Below are positions 1 through 5,789 of a DNA stretch of 5,816 bases, piece after piece. This DNA comes from Candidatus Heimdallarchaeota archaeon. GTDB taxonomy: Archaea > Asgardarchaeota > Heimdallarchaeia > Heimdallarchaeales > Heimdallarchaeaceae. A program made the position numbers and the translations under genes. The DNA lies in NCBI GenBank assembly GCA_023135215.1, contig JAGLTP010000536.1, forward strand, positions 1 through 5,816, given 5' to 3'. Position 1 is the stretch's first letter. Each line of letters starts with the position of its first letter. The notes below the pieces were generated by a model. The model did not search any database and had not been told where the DNA came from. It saw only the letters and a program-made list of their open reading frames with translations.

Positions 1-149
1 AAACACCGCGATGCTGTTTGTTGGGAGATAGAGAAGAATTCCGCGATTTGTGTTGTTGTTACTTCGATTTCCTTGTCAATCGCCCTATTCTGAGCTAAGT
101 AAATGAGAAGACCAAGTTCTCGGCTTGAGAGATTGTATATATTATCCAT
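1..149 (-). CDS. ribK: CTP-dependent riboflavin kinase, N-terminal winged-helix part (partial, runs off the left edge)
   Basis: Reading the minus strand from an ATG at 149-147 gives 49 uninterrupted codons to the window edge, starting MDNIYNLSSRELGLLIYLA. The segment ITTQ-like region followed by AEFFSISQQTASR is a helix-turn-helix; the SQQTASR recognition-helix signature and the preceding LLIYLAQN helix are what I know from the N-terminal winged-helix domain of archaeal riboflavin kinases (DUF120 family), which phosphorylate riboflavin to FMN using CTP and can double as transcription regulators. A purine-rich AGGTGGAG site lies at 160-153, 3 nt before the ATG. The kinase domain itself lies outside the window, so the enzyme assignment rests on the HTH alone; a stand-alone regulator with a similar HTH is the alternative. 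It is divergent from the isochorismatase-like gene. Confidence 0.72.
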   Translation of the reverse strand, partial: MDNIYNLSSRELGLLIYLAQNRAIDKEIEVTTTQIAEFFSISQQTASRC

Positions 150-191
150 TTACTCCACCTTTTTAGAACCAACTAACACAATAGGTTTGGA

Positions 192-205
192 TACTTAAGC
201 TTTTC
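192..205 (-). promoter_or_regulatory. Probable BRE/TATA promoter of the ribK-like gene
   Basis: On the minus strand these bases read GAAAAG followed by CTTAAGTA, a purine-rich BRE-like block joined to an archaeal TATA-like box. A transcription start about 25 nt downstream would fall near 170, leaving a leader of about 20 nt that contains the AGGTGGAG ribosome site. The geometry fits well, but AT-rich intergenic DNA produces such matches by chance. Confidence 0.45.
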
Positions 206-252
206 AATAAGACATAAAAAATGAGTAACAGACGCTTTTATTCAGATACAAA

Positions 253-271
253 TTTATATTGTGGAGTTGAT
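253..271 (+). promoter_or_regulatory. TATA-like box and Shine-Dalgarno-like site before the isochorismatase-fold gene
   Basis: TTTATATT at 253-260 lies about 27 nt before the ATG at 280, the spacing expected if transcription started at or near the start codon (leaderless). However, GGAGTTGAT at 263-271 matches the archaeal Shine-Dalgarno consensus GGAGGTGAT at eight of nine positions, with 8 nt spacing to the ATG, which argues for a leadered mRNA and an earlier promoter (TTTTATT at 236-242 is a weaker candidate). The two readings exclude each other; the ribosome site is the better supported. Confidence 0.35.
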
Positions 272-279
272 TTGAGATT

Positions 280-855
280 ATGGTGGAAGAGCAAACAATA
301 ATTGAAGAGTGGGAAAGAGTAAAAGTTCCCACCGCTCCTGAATTGGAAGAAGTTAAGCTAAAATTAAGAGAATCTGCACTCTTGATTCTAGATATTCAAA
401 ATCAAAACTGCAATGAAGATAGAAGACCTAGATGCGTTAGAACACTTCATAATGTACAGATGCTAATTGAAAAGTCACGAAAGAGTGGAATGCTAGTTAT
501 TTTCAGTTTAACTAGTGCAGCGAGTAAAGCTGACATTAGAAGAGAAGTACTCCCAAAGAGAGATGAAACCATTGTAAAAGCTGGAGTAGACAAATTTCAC
601 AATTCAGAGTTAGAGAATATTCTTCAAGATAAAGGAATTAAAACTGTAATCATAGTTGGGACATCGGCTAATGGAGCTGTTTTGCATACAGCTACTGGAG
701 CTGCAACAAGGAAATTTGGGAGCATAGTACCAGTAGATGCTATTTCAGCAACTTATCCGTATGAGGAACAGTATACAGTTTGGCATCTAATGAATTCACC
801 AAGTACTCGAAGAAGAGTAATTCTAACTAGAGCAAAAATGATCAATTTCATCTAA
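280..855 (+). CDS. Isochorismatase-fold cysteine-hydrolase-like protein lacking the usual catalytic Cys
   Basis: The 191-residue protein has the alternating strand/helix pattern of the isochorismatase/nicotinamidase superfamily, whose members hydrolyse small amides or vinyl ethers with an Asp-Lys-Cys triad. The first core strand ALLILDIQN places the Asp at residue 38, and KAGVDKF places the Lys at 100. The nucleophile loop, normally GTxTNxCVxxTA, reads GTSANGAVLHTA (127-138), so Ala133 stands where the Cys should be. The downstream DAIS segment (153-156) is also typical. Cys44 and Cys52, in NCNEDRRPRC after the first strand, are the only cysteines. I recall a subfamily with GT(S/A)A(N/H)GAVL at this loop, so the change is probably a subfamily trait and not damage; the activity is unknown. 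Length is normal and the protein looks cytosolic, with no signal peptide or membrane segment. The next gene follows after 44 nt on the same strand, so the two may be cotranscribed. Confidence 0.8.
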   Translation: MVEEQTIIEEWERVKVPTAPELEEVKLKLRESALLILDIQNQNCNEDRRPRCVRTLHNVQMLIEKSRKSGMLVIFSLTSAASKADIRREVLPKRDETIVKAGVDKFHNSELENILQDKGIKTVIIVGTSANGAVLHTATGAATRKFGSIVPVDAISATYPYEEQYTVWHLMNSPSTRRRVILTRAKMINFI

Positions 856-899
856 AAAAATACATGAAGATAACCCTATTTTGAATAGTAGTTGATTTT

Positions 900-1601
900 A
901 TGAGGACGTATATTACCTTATCTAACGTGCTTAGAAGTGAAATTCCTGAGGAGTTTAAAGATAATGACAATCGTTTCGCTGAAAGTTTGGTAGAATACTT
1001 TTTAGAAAAATACACTAAAAAGGGAGATATTGTGCTGGATATTTTCGCGGGTCTTGGAACTACTCTTTTTGTAGCTGAAGAAATGGGACGTATTCCATTT
1101 GGAGTTGAGTATTCAGAAGCCAGATATATTTACATTAAAGAGAACTTGCAAAATAAGGATAATATCATTCATGGAGATGCCTTGAAATTATTGGAATATA
1201 ATATCCCTAAATGCGATTTTTGTATAGCATCTCCAATCTATATGAATGAAGACGAAACTGAAAATCCATATGCAGCTTACACTACAGAGGGTACCTATGA
1301 GCAATATTTGGAGGATACAAGAACAATCTATTCTAAAGTTAAAAAGAAAATGAAACATGATTCAAAAATTGTGATTGAGGTTTCGAATCTAAAAAAAGAT
1401 GGTTCAGTAACTACACTTGCATGGGATATTGGAAAAGAAATTTCTAAAATACTCCATTTTGAAGGAGAAATAATCGTGAACTGGACCAGCAACAATATTG
1501 AAAAAGCAGATGGTTTCTATGGGTATGGGTATGACCACAGTTATTGTCTCGTCTTTTCCAATAAATTGATGAAAAACGAAAGTTTTATTAAACGAGTATG
1601 A
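900..1601 (+). CDS. Small SAM-dependent methyltransferase of the DNA N4/N6-methylase type, with altered SPIY motif
   Basis: The 233-residue protein carries a Rossmann methyltransferase core. Residues 25-37 (RFAESLVEYFLEK) resemble the helix before motif I in DNA methylases (motif X region). Motif I is DIFAGLGTT (47-55), the SAM-binding loop of the D-x-F-x-G-x-GTT kind. An acidic motif II is at Glu70 and an HGDAL segment is at 91-95. The catalytic motif IV, usually (S/D/N)PPY, reads SPIY (111-114). HSYCLVF (213-219) resembles the EYILVF strand near the end of the methylase fold. Motif I precedes motif IV, the opposite of the common beta-class order. No target-recognition domain, THUMP domain or restriction partner is visible, so the target could be DNA or RNA. 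The ATG at 900 is preceded only by a weak AGTTGAT site, and the stop is 16 nt before the tRNA-Lys. Confidence 0.72.
   Translation: MRTYITLSNVLRSEIPEEFKDNDNRFAESLVEYFLEKYTKKGDIVLDIFAGLGTTLFVAEEMGRIPFGVEYSEARYIYIKENLQNKDNIIHGDALKLLEYNIPKCDFCIASPIYMNEDETENPYAAYTTEGTYEQYLEDTRTIYSKVKKKMKHDSKIVIEVSNLKKDGSVTTLAWDIGKEISKILHFEGEIIVNWTSNNIEKADGFYGYGYDHSYCLVFSNKLMKNESFIKRV
1577..1591 (+). promoter_or_regulatory. Probable BRE/TATA promoter of tRNA-Lys
   Basis: CGAAAG followed directly by TTTTATTAA is a good match to an archaeal BRE plus TATA box. A start about 26 nt downstream would fall near 1609-1612, a few nucleotides before the mature tRNA end at 1618. The element lies inside the last codons of the methyltransferase gene, so coding sequence and tRNA promoter overlap. 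Confidence 0.5.
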
Positions 1602-1617
1602 TGAGAGGAAACGTGAT

Positions 1618-1694
1618 GGGTTATTGGCTCAGCCAGGTAGAGCAGCAGGCTTTTAACCTGACGGTCGCCGGTTCAAATCCGGCATGACCCGCCA
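1618..1694 (+). tRNA. tRNA-Lys (anticodon UUU), CCA encoded, no intron
   Basis: A complete cloverleaf can be folded by eye. The acceptor stem pairs 1618-1624 (GGGTTAT) with 1684-1690 (ATGACCC), including one G-U pair. The D stem is GCTC/GAGC (1627-1630, 1640-1643), and the T arm GCCGG-TTCAAAT-CCGGC spans 1667-1683. The anticodon loop CTTTTAA (1650-1656) puts TTT at 1652-1654, the lysine anticodon. G73 is at 1691 and CCA at 1692-1694. The outermost anticodon-stem pair is a G-A mismatch (1645/1661). The D loop has G15 at 1632, and C48 at 1666 can form the Levitt pair, so this tRNA has the nucleotide that archaeosine replaces. The arcS gene begins 77 nt further on. Confidence 0.95.
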
Positions 1695-1696
1695 CT

Positions 1697-1703
1697 CTTT
1701 TTT
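1697..1703 (+). terminator. Oligo-T termination tract after tRNA-Lys
   Basis: A run of six T residues (1698-1703) begins 3 nt after the encoded CCA. Archaeal RNA polymerase terminates at such oligo-T tracts without needing a hairpin. Further T runs at 1720-1724 and 1737-1743 could serve as back-up sites, although the first overlaps a possible arcS TATA box. Confidence 0.5.
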
Positions 1704-1719
1704 CTAAAAGAACAGATTC

Positions 1720-1727
1720 TTTTTATT
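1720..1727 (+). promoter_or_regulatory. Candidate TATA box for the arcS-raSEA unit
   Basis: TTTTTATT lies about 50 nt before the TTG start of arcS. A start near 1746 would leave a leader of about 25 nt containing the GGTG ribosome site at 1763-1766. No clear BRE is present, and read-through from the tRNA promoter is an alternative source of the transcript. Confidence 0.3.
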
Positions 1728-1771
1728 GTGCCGACCTTTTTTTCAAGAAAAGAAACTCCCCCGGTGTTATA

Positions 1772-3676
1772 TTGAGATCCTTTCAACCATTTTCACAGCA
1801 AGGTTTTGCACGAATTTTAGCGGAGACTCGAACACACTATCCTCTTTCACCGGGACTTATTTCAATAGAACAGCTTAAATCCATTGAGGGATATTCAGCA
1901 TTTTTTAATTTTCCATTTCCACCTTCATATTCAAACATAGAAACTAACGAATATTTTCTAGAATGGATTCTTCCTGAAAAGAAGAAAGAAAAAGCACTGG
2001 CTAAGTCATTTACGCTTTCCAATCAACCGTTTTATCCATCATATATGTCTAATGAAATTTCTTCAGAGGATTTCACTGAATATGCTAAAACTTTCAGTTC
2101 CCTGCCTGAACAACATAAACAGATTTTTACTTTGCCTTTATCTTGGATTGATTCCCCTATTGTTGAAGAGGTGATAAAAACAGACGTTTCATTAATAGCA
2201 CTTACAGGACTACCTTCACTTTTCAACAATCAAAGAAAACTTACTGAAGCACTAGTATTAATTAGAACAAAACTCCCACCAGATATTGCCATATATCTTC
2301 CAGGACATATTTCACCAGAACTCTACACATTTCTAGTCTATGCAGGCATTGATTTTTTTGATAATTCCATAGCTTACTTCACATCAAAAAGAGGGTATTT
2401 CTTAACATCAAAAGGAACTTTCAGTTTACAAAATCATCCCTCTTGCTACTGTAAAGATTGTATGTCATCACCACCAAACATCTTTGGTCACAATGAAACG
2501 GTACTTAAGAACACTTTAGCAGAGATAAGATTTGCACTCAACTCAGGAACTTTCAGATCCTTAGTAGAACAAGATATTCATAACTCAATAACATTCGCAG
2601 CAGCTCTTCGTCAATTTGATAGAAACTATTCTTCAGCATTCAGACTTCGCACCCCTGTTCTTTCATCTGCACCAATAAAATGTGTAGGGGAGGAATCACT
2701 TTTTCGACCAGAAATTGTAGAATTCAGAGAGAGAGTGAAAAAAAGATTTATTCCAGATTCCAATTGTAGAATAGTTATTCTTCTTCCATGTTCAGCAAGA
2801 AAACCCTACTCGTTTTCTCGTTCTCATATGTTATTTAGAAAAGCGGTAAAGGAAGGTGTTGGAAAGCTTAGAGGAATCATATCCGAACTAATCATAACAT
2901 CTCCTTTAGCAGTAGTTCCTCGTGAACTTGAAAATATCTATCCTGCTAAATCATATGATATCCCAGTAGCTGGGCAATGGAATAATGAAGAAATTGAGGT
3001 TACAACTTCTTTATTGCTTGAAATTTTATCAAAATATAGCAGTGAAATTGTGATCATAAATCATACTCATGGGGAAGGATATAATGATATAGTAGAAAAC
3101 ATAAAAAACAAGATTTCTTCTCGAATAATCTCCACGTCACAAGAATCTTCTCCAACAAGTAATGAATCCCTATCAAAACTAACTTCAACTCTCAAGGAGA
3201 TTGTTTCAGATTCCCAGAATACCCAAATACAGGGGATTCCAACTGTATTAAAACAGCTTCGAGCTGTTGCTGATTATCAATATGGAAACGGTGTAGGAAA
3301 AACACTGTTTAATGGTACCATCAAAATAAAAGGAAAATATCCTCGCGACAGGCAAATCTTCAGGAATAAAGAACATATTGCTAACATTCGTTCTAAAGAC
3401 GGATTTCTTACAATTCAACCTCAAAGTGCACAGGAAATTGTTGATCTTTCTTACACTAATCTGGAATTTGGAGATGAACGTGTATCTGGAAGCAACATCT
3501 ATGCTCCAGGTTGTCTAAAAGCAGACAAACGTATTCACCCTAATGACGATATCCTCGTAGTATTCAATAATCAAGTAATTGCTACAGGAACAGCAGTTGT
3601 TTCAGGAGAAGATATGAATAAAATGACTTCTGGAATTTTAGCGGGAGTAAGGAAGAAGTATAAGGTGAAAATATGA
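1772..3676 (+). CDS. arcS: Archaeosine synthase subunit alpha (ArcS, TgtA2 type)
   Basis: ArcS acts on preQ0 already inserted at position 15 of tRNA and, in the two-subunit system, attaches lysine to it. The 634-residue protein begins with a degenerate tRNA-guanine transglycosylase domain (about 1-270). The TGT zinc site survives as CYCKDC (Cys225, Cys227, Cys230) with His240, on a shorter linker than in ArcTGT, while the DSG(G/S)FQ catalytic segment of true TGTs is not visible. The ArcS core carries the family signature PCSARKPYSFSRSH (339-352), matching PCSxxKPYxxSxSH exactly. The C-terminal residues from about 550 form a PUA RNA-binding domain. The start is TTG with GGTG 5 nt upstream; no other ATG, GTG or TTG occurs in frame back to the tRNA, and the next Met is residue 92, beyond the start of the TGT homology. 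It overlaps the next gene by ATGA. Confidence 0.93.
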   Translation: MRSFQPFSQQGFARILAETRTHYPLSPGLISIEQLKSIEGYSAFFNFPFPPSYSNIETNEYFLEWILPEKKKEKALAKSFTLSNQPFYPSYMSNEISSEDFTEYAKTFSSLPEQHKQIFTLPLSWIDSPIVEEVIKTDVSLIALTGLPSLFNNQRKLTEALVLIRTKLPPDIAIYLPGHISPELYTFLVYAGIDFFDNSIAYFTSKRGYFLTSKGTFSLQNHPSCYCKDCMSSPPNIFGHNETVLKNTLAEIRFALNSGTFRSLVEQDIHNSITFAAALRQFDRNYSSAFRLRTPVLSSAPIKCVGEESLFRPEIVEFRERVKKRFIPDSNCRIVILLPCSARKPYSFSRSHMLFRKAVKEGVGKLRGIISELIITSPLAVVPRELENIYPAKSYDIPVAGQWNNEEIEVTTSLLLEILSKYSSEIVIINHTHGEGYNDIVENIKNKISSRIISTSQESSPTSNESLSKLTSTLKEIVSDSQNTQIQGIPTVLKQLRAVADYQYGNGVGKTLFNGTIKIKGKYPRDRQIFRNKEHIANIRSKDGFLTIQPQSAQEIVDLSYTNLEFGDERVSGSNIYAPGCLKADKRIHPNDDILVVFNNQVIATGTAVVSGEDMNKMTSGILAGVRKKYKVKI

Positions 3677-4743
3677 AAATCAATAAATCCTTAGCAGAAG
3701 AAATTCTGAAAATTCGAGAATCTACTCTACCAACACGCAGGCATTCTAGAAAGGTCACACATTGGAAAGAAGATCATCGACTTCGTTCTGGCAAGGGTGA
3801 GGCATTAGTATTCATTCTTCCAACAAAAGGATGTTCTTGGGCACTAGCAAAAAGCGGTGGTTGTTCAATCTGTGGTTATATCTATGATAATCCACAAGAA
3901 TCGGATTTTGACATGATGGTATCATCCATTAAAAATTCGCTACGCAGAACAATAGAAGAAGGAAAATATTCGATAAAACTCTTTACTAGTGGGAGTTTCT
4001 TAGATGAGAAAGAATTACCAATAGAAATTCAAGCAAGCATAATTCAAGAAATAGCGAAGTTTGAGCAAATTGAAGAAGTTGTTCTTGAATCTAGACCTGA
4101 ATACATAACTGATAAAATCTTACAGAATCTGGCTAAACATATCGAAATAAGCAAAATCGAGATTGCAATTGGTTTAGAAAGTGCCAATAATGGAATCCTG
4201 AAGAACTCAATTAACAAAGGATTCTTTTGGGAGGATTTTGAAAAAAGTGTAAAAAGAGTTTTGAGTTCGGGTGCCAAGGTAAAAACGTATCTTCTTTTCA
4301 AACCACCTTTTGTTTCAGAATATGATTCAATTAAAGATATACTTCAAAGCGTTTCCAAAGTTGTAAGTATAGGTATAGATACTGTATCGATAAATGCAAT
4401 GAGTATTCATAGAGGTACCCTTCTATCTGAGGTTTATGAACAGAAATTATATCGTTCTCCATGGTTGTGGTCATTGCTAACAATTTGTAAGGAAATTAAG
4501 CAAAAATATCCAAAGATACGAATTATTTGTGATATTGTAGCGGGAGGAAAAGAAAGGGGGGCACATAATTGCGGGGAATGTGATGAAGTGATTATTCGTA
4601 AGATTAAGAAATTTACGATAACTCAGAACCTTGATGAGCTTGAAGATGAAGAGGGATGTAGTTGCAAAGAAGAATGGAAAAGCTTTCTAATATCAGAGAA
4701 AATTAATATCTCAGATTATGTGTATGTTCCTTACTTAGAATGA
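3673..4743 (+). CDS. Archaeosine synthase subunit beta, radical SAM enzyme RaSEA
   Basis: RaSEA cleaves the lysine adduct made by ArcS on tRNA position 15, giving the formamidine of archaeosine. The 356-residue protein has a spaced cluster motif, Cys54-x9-Cys64-x2-Cys67 followed by GY, within GCSWALAKSGGCSICGY; this C-x9-C-x2-C arrangement differs from the usual CxxxCxxC but is what I know of this family. ESRPEYI (139-145), IAIGLES (164-170), YLLFKPPF (206-213), HRGTL (246-250) and DIVAGGKERGAHNC (287-300) are further family blocks. Cys300, Cys303, Cys329 and Cys331 could bind a second metal. Its ATG overlaps the arcS stop (ATGA), and GGTGA at 3664-3668 supplies the ribosome site 4 nt away. 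The overlap suggests translational coupling, which fits two consecutive enzymes. The gene ends in tandem stops, TGATAA. Confidence 0.92.
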   Translation: MKINKSLAEEILKIRESTLPTRRHSRKVTHWKEDHRLRSGKGEALVFILPTKGCSWALAKSGGCSICGYIYDNPQESDFDMMVSSIKNSLRRTIEEGKYSIKLFTSGSFLDEKELPIEIQASIIQEIAKFEQIEEVVLESRPEYITDKILQNLAKHIEISKIEIAIGLESANNGILKNSINKGFFWEDFEKSVKRVLSSGAKVKTYLLFKPPFVSEYDSIKDILQSVSKVVSIGIDTVSINAMSIHRGTLLSEVYEQKLYRSPWLWSLLTICKEIKQKYPKIRIICDIVAGGKERGAHNCGECDEVIIRKIKKFTITQNLDELEDEEGCSCKEEWKSFLISEKINISDYVYVPYLE

Positions 4744-4755
4744 TAAACGTAGTTT

Positions 4756-5670
4756 CTACTTACTTTCTTCATATTCCAGAACAACGTTCTTTATTCTGTT
4801 AGCTATTCTTTCAAAAATAGGTTGGAGCAAGACAGGATCTGCTACTTTTGTTGCGACAGCATACATGAAATTATCTTCGTTTAACGGAACAAAGATGATT
4901 TGATATTTTTCTGAAACTTCGATTGCATTTTCTGAATCTTCGTCTTTCATAATTTTTAGGATCTCTTCTAGAAATTTCTGACAAATACCCAGGGTTTTGT
5001 TAACTATTTTTTCGCTTAACTTGCCGTTTTGAAATCTAAGTATTGTATTATTTTCCTTATGTTCAACAAAGACTAAATGCTCAATACCTTCCATTGAATT
5101 CAGAATATTGAAAGTCACAGCACTTAGTTTTTGTTCTTGCGATACTTCTCCCTTTACCTCTGCATCCTTTTTATCTGTTTTTTCCTTTTTTTTCATTGTT
5201 TTTGCTACTAATGCAATTTCATCATATTGCATCGGCATATCAATGAGTTCCATATCTACAAGTACTTCTGAAATGGGCGTTGGCATACTGTCTCTTTCAG
5301 CTTTCAAACGATCATAATGTTCTATTACTACCTTAAACAACTCCTCAACTATTTCAGCGAATACCGCAGAAGCTCCTGCAAAAACTTGTCTAGGATCCTC
5401 ACTATGAAATTTTGCTCTTGATTTCTCTTCAAAAATGCTTGATATGTCTCCTATCAGTTTGTCAGCGATCTGTTTTTCTTTTAACCCATGAACAAGAACA
5501 TATGTTATGTCTTGGATTTTTACAAAAGAAATCTTTGATTTTGATAGTTCAATTGTTCCATTATCAGAAATCTGCGTCTCGTTAGCAAATGAACAAATAG
5601 CTTTAACTATATTTGCAAGAATTTGCTCATGGCATAATTCATCGTTGAATATTCTTTCCTTGTATATCAT
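4756..5670 (-). CDS. Tandem Roadblock/LC7-like domain protein (N-terminus probably longer than this ATG)
   Basis: The 304 residues from this ATG read as two copies of a Roadblock/LC7-type fold (helix, two strands, helix, three strands, helix). The second copy is complete at about 180-296: SAVTFNILNSMEGI helix, HLVFVEH and TILRFQNG strands, IVNKTLGICQKFLEEI helix, strands around 249-274, then a helix from 278. The first copy begins here in mid-fold with MIYKERIF (second strand), then ILANIVKAICSF helix, strands near 39-61 and a helix at 67-81. Between them lie a helical stretch (95-125) and a Lys/Asp/Glu-rich linker (159-175). There are no membrane segments. Roadblock proteins typically pair with small GTPases, and Asgard archaea are rich in them; the partner here is unknown. 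The AAGGAGGGA before the ATG lies only 2 nt away, too close for an ideal ribosome site. It converges on raSEA with a 12-bp gap. The fold call is by eye. Confidence 0.7.
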   Translation of the reverse strand: MIYKERIFNDELCHEQILANIVKAICSFANETQISDNGTIELSKSKISFVKIQDITYVLVHGLKEKQIADKLIGDISSIFEEKSRAKFHSEDPRQVFAGASAVFAEIVEELFKVVIEHYDRLKAERDSMPTPISEVLVDMELIDMPMQYDEIALVAKTMKKKEKTDKKDAEVKGEVSQEQKLSAVTFNILNSMEGIEHLVFVEHKENNTILRFQNGKLSEKIVNKTLGICQKFLEEILKIMKDEDSENAIEVSEKYQIIFVPLNEDNFMYAVATKVADPVLLQPIFERIANRIKNVVLEYEESK

Positions 5671-5789
5671 TCCCTCCTTATTACCAAGAAAGAAACCATA
5701 TATTGATTCAACGTGTTCTGCAATACTAGTTAATAATGCCTTTGCCGTTTGTATCTCCTCTTCTACTTTTTTTTACTTAATTCCAACAT
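5671..5789 (-). other. Coding-looking N-terminal extension of the Roadblock-like gene, split by a frame break at A8
   Basis: Directly upstream of the ATG at 5670 the same frame stays open for 34 codons (5772-5671), encoding LLTSIAEHVESIYGFFLG and neighbouring residues, which is just the helix and strand missing from the first Roadblock-like domain. No ATG, GTG or TTG occurs in this part before a TAA at 5775-5773. In the neighbouring frame an ATG at 5789-5787 reads MLELSKKK and then stops at TAG (5765-5763), directly after an A8 run (5774-5767). One extra A, or a -1 slip on A-AAA-AAG, joins the two into a protein of 344 residues. A TATA-like CTAAATATTT (5799-5790) abuts this ATG, which is too close to serve it. 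Sequencing error, true frameshift and programmed frameshifting all remain possible. Confidence 0.6.

Noticed and set aside
900..1601. Restriction-modification system around the methyltransferase
   Set aside because: None of the neighbouring genes resembles a nuclease or specificity subunit.
1618..1694. tRNA gene as an integration site for a mobile element
   Set aside because: I saw no repeated 3' tRNA fragment, integrase or transposase in the window, and the genes on both sides look like ordinary chromosomal genes.
4044..4301. 85-codon minus-strand open frame inside raSEA
   Set aside because: It lies antisense to a well-supported enzyme gene, shows no recognisable motif and is explained as a shadow of the AT-rich coding strand. 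The same holds for the minus frames at 1837-2022 and 2032-2229.
4745..4759. Overlapping short inverted repeats (AAAC-GTA-GTTT and GTAG-TTT-CTAC) between the convergent stops
   Set aside because: The arms are only 4 bp with 3-nt loops, too weak to call a bidirectional terminator in AT-rich DNA.
5186..5193. Second A8 run with in-frame A-AAA-AAG in the Roadblock-like gene as another frameshift site
   Set aside because: It encodes Lys-Lys-Lys inside the charged linker and the frame continues on both sides, so nothing calls for a shift there.
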